Of a DNA stretch of 64,000 bases, positions 34,081 to 41,234 are shown in pieces. The DNA is from Mycolicibacterium flavescens. Lineage in GTDB: Bacteria > Actinomycetota > Actinomycetes > Mycobacteriales > Mycobacteriaceae. A program made the translations under genes and the position numbers. The stretch spans positions 124,001 through 188,000 of the forward strand of contig NZ_MIHA01000009.1 in NCBI RefSeq assembly GCF_001722335.1, given 5' to 3'. Every line of letters begins with the position of its first letter. Position 1 is the first letter of the stretch. Below the pieces are notes generated by a model. That model was given only the letters and a program-made list of their open reading frames with translations. It was not told where the DNA came from and searched no databases.

Positions 34081-35196
34081 GTGCGACTCATCATCATCGG
34101 CGGCGGAATCCTCGGCACGGCACACGCTTTCGAGGCGGTCCGGCGCGGGCACGAGGTCGTGCACCTCGAACGCGAGGCAGAGGCGCGCGGCGCCACGGTC
34201 CGCAACTTCGGCCTGGTCTGGGTGTCCGGCCGGGCCTCCGAGGAACTCGAGATCACGCTGCGGTCGCGGCAACTCTGGGAGGAGATCGGCGCCGACGTGC
34301 CCGGCGTGGGTTTCCGGGCCAACGGATCGCTGACCCTGCTGCGCACGCCCGCCGAAATCGCGGTCGCCCACGAGGTTGCCGAACGCCCGGACGCTCCCGC
34401 CCGCGGCTTCACCGTTCTCGACCCCGACGAGGCGCGCGCTCTGAACCCGGCGCTGCGCGGCAAGTTCCTGGCGGCGCTGCACTGCTCGCGCGACGCCACG
34501 GTCGAGTCGCGCCAGGCGATGCCCGCGCTGCGTGCCCACCTCGAGGCGACCGGCCGGTACATCTTCCTGCCCGGTGTCGAGGCCCGCGCCGTGGACGGCA
34601 CCCGGGTCCGCGACGACCACGGGCGACTGCACGACGGTGACCTCGTCGTGTTGTGCACCGGCGCCGCCCACAGCGGGCTGGTCCGCGAACTGGCCGGTGA
34701 ACTGCCGGTGCGGCGGGTGCGCCTGCAGATGATGCAGACCGCCGCGCTCGGCGAACCGCTGACCACTTCCATCGCCGACGGCGACAGCCTGCGCTACTAC
34801 CCGGGATTCGCCGGTGAGGCGCTCGACGGGCTCAACCGCACCCAGCCGCAGGATGTCGTCGCCGAGCAGCACCACATGCAGCTGCTGTGCGTGCAGCGCC
34901 TCGGCGGCGGCCTGACCATCGGCGACACCCACGAGTACCGCGAACCGTTCCCGTTCGACGTCGGCGAAGGCCCCTACGACTACCTGGTCGCCCTGGTCGA
35001 GGAACTGCTCGGCCGGCGCCTGCCACCGGTGCACCGGCGGTGGGCCGGCGTCTACAGCCAGAGCACCGACGCCGGCCAGATCGTTTGTCGCCGAACCCCG
35101 GCCGAGGGCGTGCACCTGGTGACCGGGCCCGGCGGCCGCGGGATGACGTTGGGGCCGGCGCTGGCCGAGCAGACCGCCGACCTGATCGGCCTGTGA
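34081..35196 (+). CDS. FAD-dependent DAO-family oxidase of phosphonate catabolism (TIGR03364 group)
   Basis: 371 residues from GTG 34081. LIIIGGGILGTAHAFEAVRR is the N-terminal FAD-binding dinucleotide fold, followed by HEVVHLERE; a D-amino-acid-oxidase-type substrate domain follows. TGPGGRGMTLGPALAEQT near the end closes around the flavin pyrophosphate. Enzymes of this group occur with phosphonatase-like hydrolases and are thought to oxidise aminoethylphosphonate derivatives, including N-alkylated ones, to phosphonoacetaldehyde. The next gene encodes exactly such a hydrolase. GTG is preferred over the long upstream reading, which would run through the operator. Confidence 0.85.
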   Translation: MRLIIIGGGILGTAHAFEAVRRGHEVVHLEREAEARGATVRNFGLVWVSGRASEELEITLRSRQLWEEIGADVPGVGFRANGSLTLLRTPAEIAVAHEVAERPDAPARGFTVLDPDEARALNPALRGKFLAALHCSRDATVESRQAMPALRAHLEATGRYIFLPGVEARAVDGTRVRDDHGRLHDGDLVVLCTGAAHSGLVRELAGELPVRRVRLQMMQTAALGEPLTTSIADGDSLRYYPGFAGEALDGLNRTQPQDVVAEQHHMQLLCVQRLGGGLTIGDTHEYREPFPFDVGEGPYDYLVALVEELLGRRLPPVHRRWAGVYSQSTDAGQIVCRRTPAEGVHLVTGPGGRGMTLGPALAEQTADLIGL

Positions 35197-35201
35197 GTGA
35201 T

Positions 35202-35213
35202 TGGCCTAGACCA
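35202..35213. promoter_or_regulatory. PhnF operator 2
   Basis: TGGCCTAGACCA matches TGGTATAGACCA at 10 of 12 positions. It lies 5 bases after the oxidase stop and 76 bases before the phosphonatase-like start, suggesting an internal PhnF-controlled promoter for the hydrolase-phnDCE part. Confidence 0.6.
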
Positions 35214-35288
35214 GATGGATGTCCGCTGTTCATCCGGAATTCCGTTCTCCGGAACCCTGCGGTCCGGCCCGCACCCGAAGGTGAGTAC

Positions 35289-35951
35289 ATGCGAATCGAA
35301 CTAGCCGTCTTCGACATGGCCGGCACCGTGGTCAGCGACGACGGGCTGGTGCTGCGGTCGTTCGAGGAGGCCGCCACCGCGGTCGGCGTCCCCGCCGAAG
35401 GAGCGGAGCGCGACGCCGCCCGCCGATACGTCCTCGACACCATGGGCCAGTCCAAGATCGCGGTGTTCACCCACCTTTTCGGCGGCCGCGCCGAGGAAGC
35501 CAACGCGGCGTTCGAGAAGGCCTACGAGAGCCTCATCGACGGCGGTGTGCGCCCGATCGCCGGTGCCGCCGAGACGTTCTCGTCGTTGCGCGACGCCGGC
35601 GTGCGCATCGCGCTGACCACCGGGTTCAGCTCCGCGACGCAGCACCGCATCCTCGACGCTCTCGGCTGGCAGGACGTCGCCGACGTCGTGCTCGCGCCCG
35701 GCGCCGGCGTGCGCGGGCGGCCGAGCCCGGATCTCGTGCTGACCGCGCTGATGCGCGCCGGTGTCGACGACGTCCGCCACGTCGCGGTCGCCGGCGACAC
35801 CGCCAGCGACATCGCCACCGGCCTGAAGGCGGGCGCCGGCGTCGTCGCCGGGGTGCTCACCGGAGCGCACGACGCGCAGACCCTGCGCGAAGCGGGCGCG
35901 ACCCACGTACTGGACTCCGTCGCCGACCTGCCCCCGATCCTCCTGAGTTGA
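35289..35951 (+). CDS. Phosphonatase-like HAD hydrolase (TIGR03351 group)
   Basis: 220 residues. The HAD nucleophile loop is VFDMAGTVV (Asp9, second acidic position replaced by Ala as in PhnX, DMAGT/DWAGT type). The cap domain has MGQSKIAVF, where Lys56 aligns with the Schiff-base Lys of phosphonoacetaldehyde hydrolase. Later HAD motifs are ALTTGFS, RPSPDLVL and VAVAGDTASDIATG. Together these support C-P bond cleavage of phosphonoacetaldehyde, giving acetaldehyde and phosphate. ATG 35289 with GAAGGTGAG upstream. It lies between the FAD oxidase and phnD. Confidence 0.85.
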   Translation: MRIELAVFDMAGTVVSDDGLVLRSFEEAATAVGVPAEGAERDAARRYVLDTMGQSKIAVFTHLFGGRAEEANAAFEKAYESLIDGGVRPIAGAAETFSSLRDAGVRIALTTGFSSATQHRILDALGWQDVADVVLAPGAGVRGRPSPDLVLTALMRAGVDDVRHVAVAGDTASDIATGLKAGAGVVAGVLTGAHDAQTLREAGATHVLDSVADLPPILLS

Positions 35952-35981
35952 CGTAACCGAAGCCGAAAAGGATTGTTCGAC

Positions 35982-36950
35982 ATGCCATCACACCACGTAT
36001 CCCGCATCGCCACCGCCGCCGCCTGCGTGGCGCTCACCCTTGCCGGATGTTCGAGCGACGACTCCGGAGCCGGCGCCGCCAACGAGGCCGGCTTCCCCGA
36101 CACCATCACCCTGGCGGCCATCCCCGCCGAGAACTCCACCGACATGCGGGCCAGTTATGAGCCGCTGATCAAGATGCTGGAGCAGGAGACCGGATCGACG
36201 ATCGAGTTCGTCCAGGCCTCCGACTACGCCGGTGTGGTCGAGGGCATGATCGCCGACAACGTCGACCTCGCGTTCTTCGGCCCCTTCGCCTACGTCGTCG
36301 CCACGGTCAACGGCGCCAAGATCACCCCGCTGGGCGCGGTCATCGAAGAAGAGGGAGCCGAGCCCGGGTACCAGTCCTACGGCCTGGCCCGCTCCGACAA
36401 CGCGGCGGTCAACGGCCTGCCCGACTTCGCAGGCAAGAAGGTGTGTTTCGTCGATCCCGGTTCCACGTCGGGCTTCCTCTACCCGTCGGCGGGCCTCATC
36501 GAGGCCGGGGTGATCAAATCGGGCTCTGAGGCCGACATCTCGGCCGCGATGACCCCGATCTACGCCGGCGGCCACGACGCCTCGGCGCTGGCCATCAAGA
36601 ACGGCGACTGCGACGCCGGCTTCGCCTTCGACAGCATGGTCGACGAAACCATGGTCGCCAAGGGTGATCTGGCGCCCGGTGACCTCAAGACCGTGTGGAA
36701 GTCGGAGATGATCACCGGTTCGGTGTTCGCGGCCAACGAATCGCTGGGCGCCGAGGCCATCGACAAGCTGTCGGCGATCTTCACCGAAAAAGCCAACGCG
36801 AAGGCGTTCGAAGAGGCCGGCTTCTGCACCGGCGACGACTGCCTGATCACCGACGAACGCGCCTGGGGGGTGGTGCCGGTCGACGACTCGGCCTACGACG
36901 GCGTGCGCAAGGTCTGCGAGGTCACCGGCTCCGAAAAGTGCAAGGGCTGA
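35982..36950 (+). CDS. phnD: Phosphonate ABC transporter substrate-binding lipoprotein
   Basis: 322 residues. ATG 35982 has AAAGGA nine bases upstream; a TTG at 35973 abuts that site. The signal ends in the lipobox LAGC (Cys near 23), followed by an acidic linker. The binding-protein fold shows TLAAIPAENSTDMRASYEPL, DNVDLAFFGPFAYV, KVCFVDPGSTSGFLYP and AGGHDASALAIKNGDCDAGF, all standard for PhnD. It delivers phosphonate, or possibly phosphate/phosphite, to the PhnCE pair. It starts 31 bases after the hydrolase gene. Confidence 0.92.
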   Translation: MPSHHVSRIATAAACVALTLAGCSSDDSGAGAANEAGFPDTITLAAIPAENSTDMRASYEPLIKMLEQETGSTIEFVQASDYAGVVEGMIADNVDLAFFGPFAYVVATVNGAKITPLGAVIEEEGAEPGYQSYGLARSDNAAVNGLPDFAGKKVCFVDPGSTSGFLYPSAGLIEAGVIKSGSEADISAAMTPIYAGGHDASALAIKNGDCDAGFAFDSMVDETMVAKGDLAPGDLKTVWKSEMITGSVFAANESLGAEAIDKLSAIFTEKANAKAFEEAGFCTGDDCLITDERAWGVVPVDDSAYDGVRKVCEVTGSEKCKG

Positions 36951-36955
36951 CCGCC

Positions 36956-37759
36956 ATGGACGTCGTCGACCCCGCCCATGCGGTCGCAGGCGACGATGTG
37001 GTGGTCGCGGTGCGCAACCTCACCAAACGATTCGGTGACACGGTGGCACTCGACGACGTCTCGCTCGACGTGCACCGCAGCGAACTGCTGGTGCTGCTGG
37101 GCTTGTCCGGATCGGGCAAGTCGACATTGTTGCGGTGCCTCAACGGTTTACACCCCGTCGACGCCGGTCAGGTCAACGTCGGCGGCACCCGGGTGGACCG
37201 GGCGTCGGCCGCCGAACTGCGCGCGCTGCGCCGCCGGGTGGGCTTCGTGTTCCAGCAGTTCAACCTCGTCGGCCGGCTCAGTTGCCTGGAGAACGTGCTG
37301 ATCGGCGGGCTCGGCCGGCTGTCGCTGCCGCGTTACGGCGCGCTGACCTACCCGCGCGGCATGCGCGCCGAGGCCCTGACCCACCTCGACCGGGTCGGGC
37401 TCGCCGACTTCGCCTCGCGGCGCGCCGACACGCTCTCCGGTGGCCAGCAGCAGCGGGTCGCGGTCGCCCGGACACTGATGCAGCGGCCGGCGCTGCTGCT
37501 CGCCGACGAGCCGGTCGCCTCGCTGGATCCCGAGAACGCCGGCGTCGTCATGGATCTGCTGTTCCGGATCTGCATCGAAGAGAAGCTGACCGTGGTGTGC
37601 ACACTGCACCAGGTCGACCTCGCGCTCGGCTGGGCACACCGACTGATCGGGCTGCGCAACGGCTGCAAGGTCCTGGACCGGCCCGCGGTGGGCTTGAACC
37701 GCGACGACGTGATGGGCATCTACCGGCGTGTCGAACCCGAGGTAACCCGCACACCGTGA
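36956..37759 (+). CDS. phnC: Phosphonate ABC transporter ATP-binding protein
   Basis: 267 residues from ATG 36956. Walker A is LGLSGSGKSTLLRCLNG, the Q-loop is VFQQFNLVGRLS, the ABC signature is TLSGGQQQRVAVARTL, Walker B is ALLLADEPVASLDPE, and the switch His is CTLHQVD. The length and the LPRYGALTYP region are typical of PhnC. It powers import through the membrane protein encoded directly downstream, with which it overlaps by 4 bases (GTGA). Confidence 0.93.
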   Translation: MDVVDPAHAVAGDDVVVAVRNLTKRFGDTVALDDVSLDVHRSELLVLLGLSGSGKSTLLRCLNGLHPVDAGQVNVGGTRVDRASAAELRALRRRVGFVFQQFNLVGRLSCLENVLIGGLGRLSLPRYGALTYPRGMRAEALTHLDRVGLADFASRRADTLSGGQQQRVAVARTLMQRPALLLADEPVASLDPENAGVVMDLLFRICIEEKLTVVCTLHQVDLALGWAHRLIGLRNGCKVLDRPAVGLNRDDVMGIYRRVEPEVTRTP

Positions 37760-39339
37760 ACACGTCGCTGGCGCAGCGCCCGCCGGCCTCCGGCGCCCCG
37801 CGCATCCGGCCCGGTGCCCTGCACATGGTCGCGGTCGCCGCGCTGGTCGTGACGCTGGTCTCGGCGTGGTTCATCGACTTCCTGCCCGCGAACCTGATCG
37901 GCGGTGCCGATGAGGTCGTGGCGCTGATCGAGCGCATGCTGCCGCCGAGGCTCGACGATCCCGGCCGGATCGGGACACTGGCCGTCGAGACGCTTCTGAT
38001 GGCGGTGCTGGGCACCGTGCTGGCCGCGATCGCGTCGGTGCCGTTGGCGTTCCTGGCCGCTCGCAACACCACGCCGCACCCGTTCGTGTACACGGTGGCG
38101 CGGGCGGTCATCACGTTCTGCCGGGCGATGCCGGATCTGCTGTTCGCGGTGCTGTTCGTGCGCGCCTTGGGTATCGGTGTGCTGCCCGGCATCCTGGCGC
38201 TGGGGCTGCACTCGATCGGCATGCTCGGCAAGCTGTTCGCCGACGCCATCGAGGCCAGCGACGCCGGCCCGCGGGAAGCGTTGCGCAGCACCGGGGTCGG
38301 CTACTTCCGGGAGATGCTGAACGCCGTCGTCCCGCAGGTGGTGCCGGCCTGGATCGGGGCGTTCGTCTACCGCATCGACATCAACCTGCGGATGTCGGTG
38401 GTGCTCGGGTTCGTCGGCGCCGGCGGGATCGGGTTCGCGCTGCAGGACGCGCTGCGCGGGCTGATCTATCCGCGGGCGCTCGGCATCGTGCTGGTGATCC
38501 TCGCCATCATCGTCGCGATGGAACTGGCCGCGATCGGTATCCGCCGGATCCTGTTGACCCCGTCGGCCTCTGATCCGCGGCGGGACCGCGCGGCACGGTT
38601 CGGGTTGTCGCTGACCCTGATCGCGGCGACGGTGGCCTCGCTGATCGTCCTGAAGATCAACCCGGTGTCGTTGTTCACCTGGGTCGGCCCGTCGGTCGAG
38701 GTGTTCGCCCGGATGGTGCCGCCGAACTTCGACGCGCTGGGCGTCGACCTGTTCGACGCCGCACTGCAGACCATCGCGATCGGCGTGGTGTCGACGGCCA
38801 TCGGCGTCGTGCTGTCCATTCCGGTCGGAATCCTCGCGGCGCGCAACGTCGCACCGAACGGCCTGTGCTACTGGGTGGCTCGCGGGTGGATCCTGGCGGT
38901 CCGCGCGGTGCCGGAGTTGATCCTGGCCGTGGTGTTCGTCGCTGCGCTGGGCCTCGGCCCGATCGCGGGCACCTGCGCGCTGGCGATCGGATCGGTCGGG
39001 TTCCTGGCCAAACTGGTCGCCGACGCGGTCGAGGAGATCGACCCCGGCCCGATGGAGGCGGTGCGCTCGGTCGGCGGCGGCTGGTGGAAGACGTTGACCG
39101 CCGCGGTGATTCCGCAGTCGATCCCGGCGATGGTCGGTTCGAGCCTGTATCTGCTCGACGTCAACGTGCGGACGTCGACGATCCTGGGCATCGTCGGCGC
39201 CGGCGGTATCGGGTATCTGCTGTTCGAGTCGATCCGCACCCTGAACTTCGACGTGGCCGGCGCGATCGTGCTGGTGATCTTCGTCATCGTCTACAGCATC
39301 GAGAGGCTGTCGGGGTGGATCCGGTCGCAACTGGTCTGA
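37756..39339 (+). CDS. phnE: Fused double PhnE phosphonate permease
   Basis: 527 residues, twice a normal PhnE (about 260-280). Each half has about six membrane helices and an ABC-permease EAA loop: ADAIEASDAGPREALRSTG near residue 164 and ADAVEEIDPGPMEAVRSVGG near residue 424, each followed by VGAGGIG. The intracellular join is at residues 270-290 (SASDPRRDRAARFG). Most bacteria encode one PhnE that dimerises, or two separate genes; here both are a single chain. GTG 37756 overlaps the phnC stop. The permease moves phosphonates across the plasma membrane. Confidence 0.92.
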   Translation: MNTSLAQRPPASGAPRIRPGALHMVAVAALVVTLVSAWFIDFLPANLIGGADEVVALIERMLPPRLDDPGRIGTLAVETLLMAVLGTVLAAIASVPLAFLAARNTTPHPFVYTVARAVITFCRAMPDLLFAVLFVRALGIGVLPGILALGLHSIGMLGKLFADAIEASDAGPREALRSTGVGYFREMLNAVVPQVVPAWIGAFVYRIDINLRMSVVLGFVGAGGIGFALQDALRGLIYPRALGIVLVILAIIVAMELAAIGIRRILLTPSASDPRRDRAARFGLSLTLIAATVASLIVLKINPVSLFTWVGPSVEVFARMVPPNFDALGVDLFDAALQTIAIGVVSTAIGVVLSIPVGILAARNVAPNGLCYWVARGWILAVRAVPELILAVVFVAALGLGPIAGTCALAIGSVGFLAKLVADAVEEIDPGPMEAVRSVGGGWWKTLTAAVIPQSIPAMVGSSLYLLDVNVRTSTILGIVGAGGIGYLLFESIRTLNFDVAGAIVLVIFVIVYSIERLSGWIRSQLV

Positions 39340-40319
39340 GCCGCGCCGCGGTGTGGACCGGCACCGGCGTCGAAATGCGCGACGTGCAACTGCCGGACGG
39401 CGAGACCGTGGTCCGCATCCGGCTCGCCACCGTGTGCGGGAGCGACCTGCACACCGTCGCGGGCCGGCGCGCCGGACCGTGCCCGAGTGTGCTCGGCCAC
39501 GAGGCGGTCGGCGAGGTGGTGGCCATCGGGCCGCGCACGGAGCTCTCCGTGGGGGAGCGGGTGGTGTGGTCGGTCACCTCGAGCTGCGGCGCCTGCGCAC
39601 GCTGCCGATCGGGGCGCACCGCGAAATGTCACGCGGTTCGCAAGGTCGGCCACGAGCCGTTCGACGGTGACTGGCCGCTGTCCGGCAGCTACGCCGAGCA
39701 CATCGTGTTACCGACAGGCGTTGCGGTGCAACGGGTTCCGTGCAGGCTCGACGACCGGGTGGTGGTGCCCGCGGCGTGTGCGACGGCGACCGTGATGGCG
39801 ACGTTGGAGGCCGCGGGTGCATTGCGGGGTCGTCGGGTTCTCGTCGTGGGGGCCGGCATGCTCGGGGTCACCGCCGCCGCGGCGAGCACCGAGGCCGGCG
39901 CCGAGGTGACGATCGTCGACGTCGACGAGGTGCGGGTCCGGTCGGCGCAGAGATTCGGCGCTGCCGCTGATGCCGGCGGGGTCGTCGACGTCGCGATCGA
40001 CTTCTCCGGGTCGTCGGCCGCCGCGGCCGCCGCGCTCGGGCGCCTCGACGTCGGCGGCACGCTGGTGCTCGCCGGCGCCGTCCTGCCCGGTGCGCCGCTG
40101 CCGGTCGACCCGGAATCGGTGGTGCGCAACTGGTGGACGATCACCGGCGTGCACAACTACGAGCCCCACCACCTCGAGCAGGCCGTCGCGTTCCTGCACC
40201 GGACCGATGAGCTTTATCCGTGGGCGTCCCTGGTGGCCGATCCGGTCGGCCTCGACGCCACGGGATCCGTGCTCGCCGCGGCGCCGGTCGGGGCGCTGCG
40301 GGCCTCGATCGCCCCGTGA
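39315..40319 (+). CDS. Zinc-dependent alcohol dehydrogenase of the phosphonate cluster (TIGR03366 type)
   Basis: 334 residues from GTG 39315, overlapping phnE by 25 bases. Catalytic-zinc residues are in TVCGSDLHTVAGRR and GHEAVGEVVA. The structural zinc site is CGACARCRSGRTAKC, and the Rossmann motif is VLVVGAGMLGVTAA. A medium-chain dehydrogenase with this context was proposed earlier as a phosphonate-associated alcohol dehydrogenase (HpnZ proposal). It could oxidise a hydroxyalkylphosphonate to the aldehyde used by the phosphonatase-like hydrolase, or handle the acetaldehyde released. It ends the operon; a hairpin follows. Confidence 0.85.
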   Translation: MDPVATGLSRAAVWTGTGVEMRDVQLPDGETVVRIRLATVCGSDLHTVAGRRAGPCPSVLGHEAVGEVVAIGPRTELSVGERVVWSVTSSCGACARCRSGRTAKCHAVRKVGHEPFDGDWPLSGSYAEHIVLPTGVAVQRVPCRLDDRVVVPAACATATVMATLEAAGALRGRRVLVVGAGMLGVTAAAASTEAGAEVTIVDVDEVRVRSAQRFGAAADAGGVVDVAIDFSGSSAAAAAALGRLDVGGTLVLAGAVLPGAPLPVDPESVVRNWWTITGVHNYEPHHLEQAVAFLHRTDELYPWASLVADPVGLDATGSVLAAAPVGALRASIAP

Positions 40320-40326
40320 GAATCGT

Positions 40327-40387
40327 GCCGAGTGTGGGCTCGTGTCACGCGAACTCGCGAAAAGCGTGACGCAATCGCACGCTCGGC
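40327..40387. terminator. Nested hairpin between convergent phosphonate operon and crp-like gene
   Basis: GCCGAGTGTG (40327-40336) pairs with the strand ending CGCTCGGC (to 40387) with one wobble. Inside it GTCACGC (40344-40350) pairs with GCGTGAC (40364-40370). It starts 8 bases after the dehydrogenase stop, between convergent genes, so it could work as a two-way terminator. Confidence 0.55.
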
Positions 40388-40397
40388 GGGACCCGGG

Positions 40398-41147
40398 TCA
40401 GCCGGCGTTGGACGCCAGCAGGGGCGGCGCCGGCGGGGTCGTGGGCTGCGCCGAGCGGTCCCCGGCCCGGCGGGCCAGCTTCTCGAGGTTCTTGATCAGC
40501 ACGCTCTTACCGTCGATGCGCAGCCAGCCGCGGTGCGCGAAGTCGGCGAGCGCCTTGTTCACGGTCTCGCGCGAGGCGCCGACGAGCTGGGCGAGCTCCT
40601 CCTGGGTCAGGTCGTGGGCCACCCGCAGCCCGGCCCCCTCCTGCTGCCCGAACCGCTGGGCGAGGGCGAGCAGCTGCTTGGCGACCCGGCCGGGCACGTC
40701 GGTGAAGATCATGTCCGTGTAGGTGTCCTGGGTGCGACGCAAGCGGCGGGCCAGCACCCGCAGCAGCTGCTCGGAGATGCCCGGCGAGTCCGCGATCCAC
40801 GTGCGCAGGGCACCACGGTCCATGGACACCGCCTGCACCGCGGTGACGGCGATGGCACTCGAGGTGCGCGGACCCGGGTCGAAGATCGCCAGCTCGCCGA
40901 ACATGTCCGACGGGCCCATGATCGCCAGCAGGCTCGAGCGGCCGTCGGGGGTGCGCTGGCCGATCTTCACCTTGCCGTCGACGACGATGAACAACCGGTC
41001 GCCGGGTGCGCCCTGTGCGAAGATCTCCTCACCGCGCCGGAACTGGATCGGACGCAGGTGTTCCATCAGCGACGCGACGGCTGCGGGCTCGACGCCCTGG
41101 AAGATCCCCGCTCTGGCGAGGATGGCGTCGGTGCTGGCGAGAGGCAT
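40398..41147 (-). CDS. Crp/Fnr family regulator, second Crp paralogue
   Basis: 249 residues. The cyclic-nucleotide domain includes [18 protein letters not shown] and the cAMP phosphate loop [16 protein letters not shown]. The long helix leads to the helix-turn-helix [20 protein letters not shown] with [14 protein letters not shown]. It is very similar to M. tuberculosis Crp (224 residues) across both domains, but it has a 20-25-residue Pro/Ala-rich C-terminal tail. M. smegmatis likewise has a second Crp that differs in cAMP dependence. Convergent to the phosphonate operon. It likely binds GTG-N-CAC type sites genome-wide. Confidence 0.9.
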   Translation of the reverse strand: MPLASTDAILARAGIFQGVEPAAVASLMEHLRPIQFRRGEEIFAQGAPGDRLFIVVDGKVKIGQRTPDGRSSLLAIMGPSDMFGELAIFDPGPRTSSAIAVTAVQAVSMDRGALRTWIADSPGISEQLLRVLARRLRRTQDTYTDMIFTDVPGRVAKQLLALAQRFGQQEGAGLRVAHDLTQEELAQLVGASRETVNKALADFAHRGWLRIDGKSVLIKNLEKLARRAGDRSAQPTTPPAPPLLASNAG

Positions 41148-41234
41148 GGCGGTCCTGATCTGTAGAGATGATTGACGCCGATGATACCTCTATTTGTTTA
41201 GCTGTATCGGTGTTCCGGTCCAGCTGGTTGAGCG

